Part shown: positions 12,855 through 25,257 of the stretch, in pieces | How positions within the stretch are numbered: the stretch's first letter is position 1 | Layout: each line of letters opens with the position of its first letter | Assembly (NCBI RefSeq): GCF_000004195.4 | Contig: NC_030681.2 | Span: forward strand, 91,891,681 to 91,955,680 | DNA length: 64,000 nt | Source: Xenopus tropicalis | Lineage: Eukaryota; Chordata; Amphibia; Anura; Pipidae | Direction: 5' to 3' | Made by a program: the position numbers and the translations under genes | The notes under the pieces: model-generated | Told to the model about the DNA's origin: nothing | Database searches by the model: none | Seen by the model: the letters and a program-made list of their open reading frames with translations, nothing else

Positions 12855-15800
12855 CTACGTGCAGGATATATGATAAAAAAAAAACAAGGCAGAGGGAGCA
12901 GGGAATAAAACAAAAATTGAAAAGCAGATTAGTAAACCAGTACAAGTCATGGCTTTCTTCATCATTCATAGCATTGATACATGCCTGAGTGGTGGAAGAA
13001 TACTTTCATAAAATCGCCAGGTGGCTGTCAGATATGTTCGACTGGAATCAGTAGAATAAAATCGCCACGTAGCCTGGTATGAGGAGATAATAAAAAGCAC
13101 AAGGGAACCAACAAAACATGAAATAATGGAAAAACCAAATTTGTTACGGAGTATTCATATACCAAGTGTACTATCAGCCTCTTTGCTTCTACTGCTTCTC
13201 TCATGCCCAAATAGGCCTACCAGGTGTTTACTTTGAACTCTCAGAATAGTTAACATCATAATTTGGTTTAGGGAATTTCCACCCATGCAATAATATTCCT
13301 TCTCTAGTATCATTTCACAACTGGATTGTGGTAACTGCATTAAAAGGGGGACACAGGGGCATTTATATTTTGACACAGTATCCACAGCAGCAGAACCCCT
13401 AGCTCTGTTTCTAAGATCAATCACAAAATATTTTTTAATCCAGTCAAAATTATATATATATATCTATATACGACTACATTTTAGTTGTTTATTTTGCCCC
13501 AAGACATACTGTCATTATATAGGGCTGAATTCATGCTGGTTTAATTTGGGGCAAGGCCTTTGGCCTGAGAGTTCTGTTTGTGCATGGGCATTGTGGAGGG
13601 TTCTCGCCCAGTATTACAGCGCCACGTGACACGGTGTACCTGCGGTCATTTCATATTACTATATGCCTTCGGTCTGAAACTCAGCCACTGAGGGAACCCT
13701 TTGGTTAAAGTGCAATTTAGTTTTTATGTACACTCTGTAATACGCTGTGCCCTTTCCCCTAAATGTTGCCCTAACTCTGTTGTTCAGAATTTGATTATCC
13801 ATTATTGAAACCTGTAAATATTTAAATCTGTGATTAAACATGTTATGCCAGTAATGAATCATGCAAACCATGCATCTGTAACATTAGGATGCAACGGGGG
13901 TTGAATGGAGGTTAGAAGAAAAAGATAAAGATGAGATGATCAAGGCTGAAGAAAATACAGTTTAAGAAAATAACATTTTTGCATTTAGCATTATACAAGA
14001 AAATGCAAATGTATGTTTACTGTTTAACTAGTAAGGGCTATCTGTCCATAGCTAATGATATTTTAAGACCTTAAACCTATGGCTCTTCAGCTGAAACCAC
14101 AGCTGAACTTCTAAACACCTGAAGGACAATCTATTGAAGCTAAATACAGCAGCAACTAAGAATGTTTTCAGTAGTAAATACTTTAGAATCAATACTATTC
14201 AATCACATTATGTTTTTCTTGGTTGCCTACAATAAACAAACATGGTGCATATAGGTTATTTCAATATCAATAATGATAAATTAAGCTGTTCTGATCTGAA
14301 CAACGGAAAACATTAAATGAACAGTCAGCTGTTGTTTTGGAAACAGGAGGAGGAAGAAATTAACATCTTTCTAGTATTTCTGTAATGTATAAAATACACA
14401 CCAGGGGTATAACTATAAGAAGCAGCCCCCGAGATTGCAGGAGCACCCAGGAGGTATAGATAATCCAGCAGGGCACTGACTAATAAACTGTTTCATGAAC
14501 ACATCCTATTCCCAAATTTTAGAGAGAGTCCTAAATTATTTTTCTGCAGGACCCAATAACTTCTACTTAAAACCCTGATAAATACTATACAGTAGGTTTT
14601 CACTGTAACAAAGACTTAAATAAGTGGAAAGGTGGAAATGAAAATTTTCATTTGCTGCTAGCGGTAAAATACAACTTCATGTTACATGAAACAACCTGTT
14701 GGACAGACTGGGAAGCCCCGAGGAAGAATAACTTTATTTCATTGTCATTAGCTGATGGCTGTCACTTTACCCCTCATGCCTCAGATAGAAAAAAGCAAGT
14801 TTTACATAATTATGCAGGACAGAATATCCTAATAGTCATTCTGCAACACTCATAGCAAAAATGATTACTTTTTAGCTGACATATCATTTATATCTGTACT
14901 GTACATGTAAAATTATAGATGCAGAAACCCTGTTTGCCATGTATTTGGTACTAGTTCTGCTGTTTTATGCCATCTTGTATTTGCTGTCGAAACAAAAGCC
15001 TCCCATCCAATGTGTTTACTACGGCCGCACCTAACAAAGTAAAGACTTTGGCAGAATAAAGAAGCTGGAACTTTTTTTTAAAGTAAACTATAGTCAGTGG
15101 CCAAAACCCAACAGTACAAATATAGACAAAAAGGAAAGATTAGTGTGAAAGTGAAAATATTTCTGTGGATGTCAGAATCATTAAATTGTTCAACATACAT
15201 GCAATGAACAGGAATTGTACTGAATATTTTTGTCTACTGTTTTAATCACAAACAATCTATGATATTTCTCGAGCTGAACAAGGCAAACTGAGAAATTGCA
15301 GCTACTCAATGTTCTGTCCTTGTGAAGCAGATTAGATTACTAGTTCACAGATAATCCCACTGTATAATGGGCTCCTGTTAATAAAATGGTCACAAAAAAA
15401 TGGAAAGGATTGTATACTGGTTACCTCACAAGGTAGATCTATCTCTGTAGCCACATTTCTGCGGGCTGTCAGTGGCCCTCATACCATTATTTTTAGAAAT
15501 AATTTCTCCTCAGATTTCATAATGTTATCACATAGATCAACAGTCCTCCAGAACAATTATGACTAAAAAGAGATATTTGTTTCAAAACAGTTTAAATAAT
15601 TCCACTGAAATAGAGTGGTGGGGGCCTACACAATGTTATAAGTAGCTAATGACCACTTAGCTTTTAAATTTATTCTCTGAATATATTCAGATTTCTTAAT
15701 GTCTGAAGACAAGCTGCTTTTCTATTGTGGAACACAGCTCTCCAAGGAGATATCATGTATTGCTGTTTCCTATTATTATTAAACTCAAGGGGACAAGTGT

Positions 15801-16192
15801 AAAAGAACAACATTAAAACAACCCAATCGTCACATTAATGCCACAGTAAACCCAAAGCCCGTGTGTAATTATACACCCATTTAGCAATTCTATGTGTATG
15901 TGTAGTTGATTTGTATACAATATCAGTGCTGAGAGGCTTTTTACACTTTTTACACCACTTTTCATGCCTAGCCTCTTGAATTGGTTTCATTGACTTGAAT
16001 GTGCTATGCCTGGTCTGGGGATCCATAAAAAAATGGAACAAATTACAAATGGTGCAAATTACAATGTAAGTCTGGCGAAAATTTTATTAACTCAATGATT
16101 TTTTAAACATTAGCTAGAAATTATGTAAAAAGTACAGAGGTTAATGTATAACTCCTGTGACTGTTCAATATTATTATTATGTAAAGGCCCCA

Positions 16193-16456
16193 TAAGTCTT
16201 ACTAAGTTTGATCAATAGACCCCCTAATGTGCATTCAAGGTGCACTAGGGGTCATTTTTTAACACTGGGCAAATTGGCCCCTAGGCAGAATCCCATAGCA
16301 ACCAATCAGCAATTGGCTTTTATGAACCAGCTGCAGGTAAAAGAATAAACGCAACAATTTGCCATTGGTTACTGCCCAAGAGCAAATTTGTCCATTGTTG
16401 AAAAATGACCCCTAGTGCGCACTAGGGGTCTATTGATCAAACTTATTAAGACATAT
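16193..16456. repeat. Palindromic MITE
   Basis: AAGTTTGATCAATAGACCCC and TGCACTAGGGGTCATTTTT on the left face their inverted copies on the right (AAAAATGACCCCTAGTGC, GGGGTCTATTGATCAAACTT). The centre holds CAACCAATCAGCAATTGG. No coding frame is present. Confidence 0.8.
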
Positions 16457-16749
16457 GACTAATAAATACACCACACATCTCTGTCTCATTGTCAAGTATC
16501 ATGACTTAAAAAATGGCATATTTATTAAGTTACGTATTTGATTAGTAACCAGGCAGCATAAATATACAGATTTATAAATATGCCACTTATTTTACGTTTT
16601 TTATCTTAGATAATTTACACTGCATTATAAACAGGTTCTAAAAGACATCCGTGTGTCTGTATTGTAAAGGGTGGATATTCTGCTATAATGTAAATAATGG
16701 GTTTCGAAAAAGGATCTTAAACCACTGAATGCTCTGCTAGAGAGACAGC

Positions 16750-17408
16750 TATGATCTCCATGCTCCATGTTGCAGCCCACATGATTCCCAACTACACTCG
16801 TATGATCCCAGTGGTGGCCAATAAAAAGTACATGAACTTGAAAGCAAGTTGCAGGCAAAACTTAGTCTCTGTAAAATATGTATAATGAAGTAGTAGAAAT
16901 ATTTATGAATCAGATATGTGTAGGCCTGGCCAGACCAGGGATGACTTTGACATAGGTGGCCAATGGACAAACAAACCCTGTTTTGTTTAAAGGGGATGGC
17001 ATTTCATGGTAGCTTAAAGGACATAATGTCATTTATATTGATAATGGGTGAGTGCAGAGGACCTCTTGTTTCTGTCTGTATAAATGTTGTGGGCACAGCC
17101 TCATTGCACCCCCACCTAATGGTTTAAAATGTAGTGGTGAGCACAACTTTTCCTTTTTTGCTATAGTTTATACAGGAGCAGTGGCCAGCTCCATGTTGTA
17201 GCTCCCATCCTTCCCAGCTACAGTCAGGTGATCCCAATGGGCCAATAAGAAGGGTAACAATTTGAGAGTTTTAACCATGAAAGAAAGCAAGTTGCAGGTA
17301 AAACTTAGTCTCTGTGAAAAATGTATAATAAAGCAGCAGAATTCTTAATGAATCAGATGAAAGTGAGTGTAGGACTGGCTAGACCAGTGATTGTGATGTA
17401 GTATATTG

Positions 17409-17464
<56 letters not shown>

Positions 17465-17600
17465 ATAATGGGTGAGTGCAGAGGACCTATAGTCTTTGTA
17501 TTAATTTTGTAGTCACAGCCTCATTGTACCCTGTCTAATGGTTTAAAATTTAGTGGTGGGCAAATTGACCCTCTTTTTCTATAGCTATGATTTAAGACCA
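16750..17600. repeat. Tandem duplication of about 430 bp
   Basis: The words GAAAGCAAGTTGCAGG, AAACTTAGTCTCTGTRA, GATAATGGGTGAGTGCAGAG and CACAGCCTCATTG occur in the same order in 16840-17120 and in 17280-17530. The second unit contains a TA run of about 50 bp (17413-17462) where the first has none. Confidence 0.8.
17413..17462. repeat. (TA)n microsatellite
   Basis: An uninterrupted TA dinucleotide run. A second, shorter run is at 17624-17647. Confidence 0.95.
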
Positions 17601-17624
17601 TACATTTTGCTAAATTTAAGTAAA

Positions 17625-17655
<31 letters not shown>

Positions 17656-19302
17656 ATTTATTTATTTTTTTTTAGTATTAGAGGTTAAAATTAAACTGTG
17701 ATACTTTATGTGTAGCATATTTTATAGTTCAGATAATAAAATGAAATTCAGGGTAAGCTGAAATCTAACAAATAAATAGGTTATAACTAACAATATTCTG
17801 AATGCAAATGACAGTTTCTAGCATCTTGACATAGATAAAAAAAAGTATTTTGACATGAAAACCATTTTATCCATTTCAGCTTCGGGGCACATAATGAAAA
17901 AAAGTAATGTTCCATATCCAGTACAGTGCGTATGCTTTTTTTTTTTTACAAAAATAGCAAAAAAGTGCTTTGCTAGTAATGTTGTACCTCAAAATCCCCT
18001 CTTGTACTTAGAGCAATAAGTCAGCTTCCTTTGGGCAGGGACCTCTTCTTTATGCTTTCAATTATCTGTTAAACCCATGTTTATTAGGAATATTATGCAT
18101 GTCGGCAGTTTCTGCCATATACATAACATTCTGTGGGACAGGGGTTTTACGCAAGGCTTTGGAGACTCCATATAGAAGAAATGTGTGATTCTATAATTTC
18201 AGCACACAAAGGGATCTTACACTTCACAACTGTACTATACCTGGGCTGAAATGGGATGAGGGGCAAATCCATGACAAATACATTTGTGCTGGAAAGAACA
18301 CTATTGTGCAGGAAAGAACGCTATTGTAACATGCTATTTTCTATTAATCCATTTACTTTGCTTTTGTCCTACACAGGCTCATTTACAATGCAGGTGAGCA
18401 CTAAGGGAAGAGCACACGCTGTCCTGTAGAGCCCTTGAACATACCATCTGTGCTCCTACACATAGTTACTGTTAATGTTCGTTGTGCCTTGTGCTGGACT
18501 GAGGGAAGCGCTGACAGGTGCAAGAGAGTTTGAGTGTACTCAATGCCGGCTCAGGCGTCCCTTGGTTTTCCTGCCTTGTGTGTCGCATGAAGTATCCAGT
18601 ATGTACATACAGAAAGGAACTTGCTTTTGTGTAAGCAATAATGTGGCACGCTGACGCAAGTGCATTCAATTCACCAGCACTGCTGTGGAACAGTGAGGGG
18701 GGGGGGTAATGGTAAGGTCAATGTTTGCTGGAGCCAAGTCCTCCCTATCTGTACATATATGATAGCAAACATCTGAGTCAAAGTCAACACTGACTGTGAT
18801 GTGAAACTTTCCTCAAGTTTAAAAGTCTGTGACTTTGCTGTGATCATTGAATGGGCTTGACAATGTAATGACAGCCAGTAGTTTCCACTGTAAACATAGG
18901 CTCTTACAAAGTAAAACATGCAGGGTCTCCTTATTTCAGATATAAATCACATGAAGACTATTTATTCTTAAAACAGGGGCGATACCATCACACAGATTTA
19001 CTCATTGCTGTCTGAATTCAGGGTTTGCTGTACTGAAAGAACTAATATTGCCTTCATTTGACATAATAACCTCATCAGAGAACACCACAAAAAAAGGTTT
19101 TTTAAAACGGAAAAGGCAATGTTGTGTAAATGATTTGTCAAATTAGTAGTGAGAAAAGTAACTCCAAGCAACACTATTATCATTGTACTAAGGAACAGGT
19201 ACAATTCAAAACACAGAATTATCTTCAGAATGCTATGCCAGGGTGTGTGTAATTGCTCCAACAACTCATTTTGAATGAATGAATATATTTTCTGCTTCTT
19301 AC

Positions 19303-19398
19303 CTGAATTAAACTGGCTGCAGGATTTCTTCTTTTTTCAAAATGCTTTTGCCGATGTTGTTCTTGGACTTTCAAGGCAAATCCTGAGCCTAGAATACC
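19303..19398 (-). CDS. kcnq5: kcnq5 exon 7 (end of S6, start of helix A)
   Basis: A 96-bp, 32-codon exon in phase 0. It begins [20 protein letters not shown] and ends [12 protein letters not shown]. It completes the S6 hinge (PA|G) and leads through the basic juxtamembrane segment into helix A, half of the bipartite calmodulin-binding site of Kv7 channels. RRNPA, rather than RRMPA, argues against KCNQ4. The acceptor is ccattacag and the donor gtaaga. The exon ends exactly before the residues CVWRSYAA encoded by exon 8, so the IQ motif is split across the junction. Confidence 0.97.
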
Positions 19399-19756
19399 CT
19401 GTAATGGAATCCAAAGCTTAAGCTGACACCTTTCTTTGGTAACATTTAGTGAAATCTTGTGAAGTTTTGCTAATGAGATTTCTCTTTTATTTTGTTTCAG
19501 GTTCAGAAATACTATAATCCAGTTATGCCCCATCTCCCTTGCTCGGGACCTCTGAGGAGCCTTTAACTTTAGCTTGAACTCATTTTACATATGTATGTAC
19601 ATAACGTAAAATCATTCACATTTCCATCTTCAGCTACAACTCAATACAATAATGCTTCATTCAATAATTGCTCAGACAGTCTAGAACAGTGCATGCACGC
19701 TACACATTAAAAGGCAGCACAAAAAAAGTGGGCATCTTTATTTTATTAAATGATAT

Positions 19757-19887
19757 TTAAGGGAAAGATAAGCTTCAATCACTGGGGGGTGCTGAATGTT
19801 AGGTGACCCAGGCCAGTGCTCTTGGTATTAGAAAACTGCACCAGCCGGGGGTACTTCTGTGCAAGCGCCACAGAGCAAATCTCATCT
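19757..19887. repeat. TTAA-type element fragment abutting the LINE tail
   Basis: Begins TTAAGGGAAAGATAAG and shares AATCACTGGGG and AAAACTGCACCAGCC with the fragment at 30504. It ends where the LINE microsatellite tail starts, so the LINE may have inserted into it. Confidence 0.5.
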
Positions 19888-20490
19888 TATTATTATTATT
19901 ATTATCATTTATTTATAAAGCGCCAACATATTCCGTAGCGCTGTAAAATAAGTGGGTTTCATACATTGGACATACAGAGTAACATATAAAGCAATCAATA
20001 ACCGATACAAGAGGTGAAGAGGGCCCTGCCCAAAAGAGCTTACAATCTACAAGGAGAAAGGGTTGAGACACAAGGTGTGGGAATGGGCATGACCAGAGTT
20101 GTGAGAGGTGCGGCACAGGGTATTGCTTTTAGCAGCACACTGAGGTAATGTTAAACAAGATTAGGGTAAGATTCTCTAAATAAATGCATTTTTAGAGATC
20201 TCTTGAAGGCAGAGAGATTGGGAGAAAGTCTGATAGTTTGTGGGAGCGAATTCCAGAGAAGGGGGGCAGCCCTTGCAAAGTCTTGAATGCGAGCGTGTGA
20301 GGAGGGAATGAGAGAGGAGTTGAGGAGCAGGTCAGTAGAGGAGTGTAACAAGCGGGTTGGATGGTACCTAGAGATGAGTTCAGAGATGTAGGGTGGGGCA
20401 GAGTTATGGACTGCTTTAAATGTGAGGGTCATTAGTTTGAATTTTATCCTGGATGGTAGGGGAAGCCAGTGCAGAGATTGGCAGATCTTC
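19888..20490 (-). mobile_element. L2-like LINE 3' end
   Basis: On the minus strand the end of a non-LTR reverse transcriptase is readable: SLHWLPLPSRIKFKLMTLTF, KAVHNSAPPYISELI, then FARAAPLLWNSLPQTIR and FKRSLKMHLF, with a stop near 20151. A 260-bp 3' untranslated part follows (containing AAGCGCCAACATATTCCG on the plus strand) and an ATA/ATT microsatellite tail at 19887-19905. It is heavily 5'-truncated, as LINE insertions usually are. Confidence 0.85.
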
Positions 20491-20618
20491 CGCTTCTTCT
20501 TCTTTTTTCGATAGGCTTTTTTTGGTTAAAATTTGGCATTTCCCGGTACTGTGATTATAATCACTGGAGGTGGCTAACATTTGGCACTTGATTGAAGCTT
20601 TCCTTTATGCCTCTTTTA

Positions 20619-20730
20619 CAACCGCAGTGCAGTTTCCAGGTGCAAATCTCCATGTTTTCTCTCCACAATGTATACTACATTGTGGAGAGAAAAGATGGAG
20701 ATTTGCATCTGGAAACTGCACTGCAGTTTT
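20619..20730. repeat. Near-perfect hairpin, about 53-bp arms
   Basis: The left arm (GCAGTGCAGTTTCCAGGTGC, AAATCTCCATG, TTTTCTCTCCACAATGTA) is mirrored on the right with about three mismatches and a 3-nt loop at 20673-20675. It lies inside a larger stretch with no coding role. Confidence 0.85.
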
Positions 20731-21194
20731 AACCCTGAATGTCAGTGTCAATGTGGCCACGCAGCAAGTTGCATGCGCCACAATTGTGATTGATGCACAC
20801 ACCATTACGATGGTCACTTTTGTGAATATTTTTGCCACTTTTGTGGTGGTGGTAATTCCAGGCTTTCTAGCATAAATAAGCGTACTTGGGATTGTTCATC
20901 ATAGCAAGATTAATGGCTTCACTGGCACTCAGCGCAAATACATGGAAGTGCAGGAGCATGGGGGCATTCATTTTTGTTATTGCGTCTTGTTGTGTTGTGT
21001 TGACATCATAGTGCAGGGCAGGGAGCAATAACCCCACAGGGAAGGCAGTAAGGACAAGGTTGCTATATGCCCTCGGATACTGCATCTTGCAATAGATTTG
21101 TTGCAATCCAATAAGTATAAGCACTAATGGGTGCACTATTGGGCCCTCTGTGCTCCTACACATATGGCATGGGCAGTAATAAAAGATCCATATT

Positions 21195-22557
21195 TGGGGG
21201 AATTCCCAAAAGTGGTGATATTCCGACAAAATAAAAGTGGAGATAGATTTGTCGGATTTTCCACCTAATTCACAAACATCTACTGTATCTCCACTTTTGT
21301 GAATTTGTCTTTTAAACAGACAGTTTTCAGATTTTGTCATTTTCCCGAAATTTTTTTATGAATTTGCCTTTAGCTCTTAGTAAATGTGTCGGTGCCATCA
21401 AACCCAGTCCCACACCGACAGGAGCCTTGGGGTAAGGATTTTACCAGCAGGATTTTGGATTTCATATGCCATTTGCCATTTCACTTTGGGGCATTTCCTG
21501 AGGGGTAATTTTAGTTTGCCCAGGGAAACTATACATCATTTTTTCAGGACAATCTGGGCTTTCTAATGTTTTCTATATTTCTGTGTAATTCCACTTCTGT
21601 AACAAGATTTAATTGTCTAAAAACCTTCTTCTCTAGCCCCTACTCATTACTGGTCAGCAGCAATCCGGCCCCCACACCAACATGCCCGGTGACTAGAGGT
21701 CCAACAGGACTAGGGCCCACAGGGTTTTTATCCAGTGCCCTATTGGGCCAGTCCAACCCTGTACCCCAATATCCCAGTTTGGGTGCCAGTGTGTATGTGC
21801 CACCAAGATGGCTGCTGGAAACAGATGGGGGCCAATGCTGTCAGGCAGCTCTGTAGTTCTGGACATGCTATGGGGGGGGGGGGCACAAATAAGTTGGGGA
21901 AACTGTCAGTGAAGTGATTAAAGAGGGGGCACTGCTGCTAAAACTAAAAATTTGCCTGGGAGGCTTTACTTTTCCTTTTAATAAAAATGTTTACAATATA
22001 TTCGCTCAAAATGTTATTATTGCCTCATTGATTAAGCTAAAACTGGCATAACAATGCAAATGTGAAGTAAAAACTTTTTATATATAAGATATAAATTAAA
22101 CTTTTTTTAATCAGTGTTTTACTTGTTTATAAAATGTTAATGAGGCTTTTTGCCCCTATTGTTCTAGGGTTAGACAGAGACTTGCCCCCTAACAATGAGG
22201 CTGCTAATCCCCGTTAACCTGTTAATGATCCCCCAATGGGGCCCCCCCAGAGGTGTGAAATGCAGACTGGGTGAAACCAAGCAAAACAGCAGAGCTTGCA
22301 ATTGATCTGGCAGTTACACTGAGCTTCACTCCATTTTGTCGGGAAAAAATGTCGTTAAAACGTCGTATAAATGTCGTTTAAACGACAAATTCACAAAAGT
22401 GTCTGTAAACTGTCTTTCTTTCACCAAAAACAGAAAAGTGGCGGTTGAGTCGGAATTTAGGCGGATTTCTGTTTGTGAATCTGGTGAAAGTGTTTTCCAC
22501 CAGTTTTTCCACCACTTTTACTCCAAAAAAGGGCTACCACTTTTGTGAATTCCCCCC
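21195..22557. mobile_element. GGGGGGAATTCAC TIR element, 1.36 kb
   Basis: Ends (T)GGGGGAATTCCCAAAAGTG and CACTTTTGTGAATTCCCCCC; ATT flanks both sides (21192-21194; 22558-22560). Just inside each end are further inverted copies of GTGGAGATAGA and GACAAATTCACAAAAGTG-type words. The interior includes TTTACTTTTCCTTTTAA. There is no transposase frame, so this is a non-autonomous element. Confidence 0.78.
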
Positions 22558-23392
22558 ATTGCAGAATAACAGAATTCCCAAAATCATAAAATATAAATAA
22601 GTCAGGGGCCACATAGAAGTGCCCTGAAATCTTGCTTACTTACCCTACACTGCTTGTATTATACATTATGCACTTAATGATTTTTGTTGCCTTTAGAGGT
22701 GTGATGTTTGTAAAATAATAAGAAAATAAAGTGTACTCTAATACTAATTAAAATGATTTATTACAACAACCATCTACACAACACATAACTGATTTCCCTT
22801 GCTTCTAACATAGTCATCACTTTGAAAAATTACAGTTTAGTATCATCCTACTTTATTGACTGGCATTTCACATGTTAATTTAGAGTGTTCTTTGGCAGAT
22901 TTTGCCATTTTAATTGGGCTCACATAATCAAGATCAACCACTATTATTGAAGTATTAAACTCTATCTGGTGGGCTCATTATAAGCTTTTTTAGCAGACAT
23001 TGATCTAAAGGAGAATGCAAGCTCAATAATGGAAGTCTCTGGTGGACAAAGACTAATATGCATGCTACAAATCAAGCTTGCAATCTGAAAGGAGGAAATT
23101 AGCTTCATTATTTCAAAAGAATAGTATATACTTATTTAAATATAGCCTTCTAAATTGCAAGAGAGATTACAGACAAAATAAGACTGCCATTAAACATTCA
23201 CACTGCCTTTACTGCAGGTTTTTATGTTGCTTACTAATATGCTGTTATATAAAACATTATCTTTTTCATTTTTATCTACGTAAGTAAATCTTTTTATTTC
23301 GATACACAACGTTGTACATCATTTTCCTTTAGTTGTTTTAATCACTGGTTGAACATTATCCAATAATAAATAAAACCAAAAGGCAAGTAGAA

Positions 23393-23925
23393 TATACTAT
23401 ATGGCCAAAAGTATCTGGCACAAGAACTATTTATGGGGAGGAAGAGGAAAACAAAGCTACCCCCTCCATATGCAATTCCAGGAGTCGCTAGAGTGGTGTA
23501 AACGTCACTGCCATTGGAGCAGTGGAAATACATCTTCTTGAGTGATGAATGGCGGTAAACTTTTGAGGAGTATGAATTAAGGTCCTGTCTTCCACTATTT
23601 GGTCTAGCACCACTGGTTACATTAAAACTAAACATTAAGGCTTTTTCTCTATATCAGTATAATAATGCCCCTTGCACAAAGTACAGTGTAGTGTGTATAC
23701 ACCTGTTTTGATGAGATGGGAGTGGATGAATTTGAGTGGCCTATACTGTGCTGAATGAATGGATGGATAAATTGGAATTCTTGCCGAGAGCTCGGCCTGA
23801 TCCCCAAAATTAATTCCTAATCTTGCTAATGTTCTTGGAGCTCAATGGCTGGCTGGAAGCATTTCCAGATGAGTAGATAATTGGAATAGGATGTACACGC
23901 AGGTGTCCACATACTTTTCAACATA
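23393..23925 (+). mobile_element. Tc1-like fossil element
   Basis: The left end CTATATGGCCAAAAGTAT and right end GTGTCCACATACTTTT are the degenerate inverted termini of an old Tc1-like family. A short internal patch near 23495-23560 translates to LEQWKYIFLSDEW, resembling the first catalytic Asp region of a transposase, but has no open frame. About 530 bp remain of what was probably a longer element. Confidence 0.6.
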
Positions 23926-24366
23926 CATAAATTAAACTGGTTCACTTGGCTAAATGAAAATACACATATAGGGGTCGATTAATTGATTCTTAATATTTTG
24001 TCCAAGCAACAATGATCGTTCCTGCTTGGTAAAAAAAATATCCAGCATTTCAGATATAACAATTTGCCAGACTCCTTAATTCCTCAATTAATAATTCAGA
24101 GGGGCAACAAAGCAAAATTTTGTTTGAACATATTCTACCGAAACACATCTGCACAGATAAATGTGTCAGTTCTTTAAAACATTCATTTGGGGAAGGGTTT
24201 AATCTCTATAGCTTTTTCATTTCATATTGAATTTTATTCCAAAAACATATATTAGCATTTCCTTATGATATGCACTGATATGCTCCATATTTTGGCAGCA
24301 AATATAAAAAGCACGATTTTATATTTTCATACAAGTTCTGCATGAAAGATGTTCACATTATTATTA

Positions 24367-24531
<165 letters not shown>

Positions 24532-24941
24532 CTATAAAATGACCAATGAAAATAGCACATAATCTTTCACAAACTAGGTGTAGTAGAATCTTTACAAAAT
24601 TTACTGTAATCTGTGTTTTAGTGCCCAGTCTTCTTTGTCCTTCACCCAAATCTTTCAGTACTAGATTGCTATTGCTCATTCCTTCTAATAAGGTTTTCTC
24701 ATTTTTGATGATACCCATTCTGCCATTCTGGAGTGTTTTGTAACCATTTATAACTTGCTCTGCCACTGGACCACACTGAAAAGCCAACATTCTTATTCAG
24801 ATTATTTTGCAACTAATTACTAATACTAAGTCTGACCTTAGTGGGGTACACCTGTTCTTGGAAATCGGGTAAAGCATATATGGAAATTTGTGGCTTTAGC
24901 ATGACTAATGTGACTTAACATGTGAGTAACATATGCCAATA

Positions 24942-25257
24942 CAGGTATGGGATTCATTATCCTGGAAACCAGTTATTTAGAAAGCTCCGAATAATGGAAA
25001 GCCTGTCTCCCATAGAATCCATTTTAATCAAATAATTTAGATTTTTAAAATTGATTTCCTTTTTCTCTGTAATAAAACAACTTGTATTTGATCCCAACTA
25101 AGATATAATTAATCCTTATTGAATGCAAATCAATCCTATTGGGTTTAATTAATGATGTTTTTAGTATACTTAAAATATGGAGATCCAAATTATAGAAAGA
25201 CCCCTTAACTGGAATACCCTTGGTCCCAAGCATTCTGGATAAGGGGTCCTATAGCTG
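24942..25257. repeat. CAGGTATGGGA foldback element (complete)
   Basis: CAGGTATGGGATTC after TA and GGGTCCTATAGCTG before TA; 316 bp. It shares TTTCTCTGTAATAA, GATCCCAACTAAGATATAAT and GGAGATCCAAATTA with the copies at 4640-4861, 40740 and 51198. TA flanks suggest a mariner/Tc1-type MITE. Confidence 0.8.

Larger units (their letters stand above)
12855..19302 (-). other. kcnq5: kcnq5 intron 7
   Basis: A 6448-bp intron. It holds a CAGGGGTATAACTAT element end near 14402, a palindromic element at 16193-16456, and a tandem duplication of about 430 bp with TA microsatellites (16750-17650). The parts 12900-14400, 14500-16190 and 17700-19300 show nothing I can name. Confidence 0.9.

Noticed and set aside
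13155..13424. Minus-strand frame of 89 codons in intron 7
   Set aside because: No similarity to KCNQ or any domain I know, no splice-site support, and it overlaps a second frame; treated as chance.
20570..20875. Overlapping open frames on both strands with similar protein text
   Set aside because: The shared text comes from the hairpin at 20619-20730 read on either strand; no coding family is recognised.
20867..21340. Minus-strand frame of 157 codons
   Set aside because: It runs across the boundary of the TIR element at 21195 and shows no recognisable domain.
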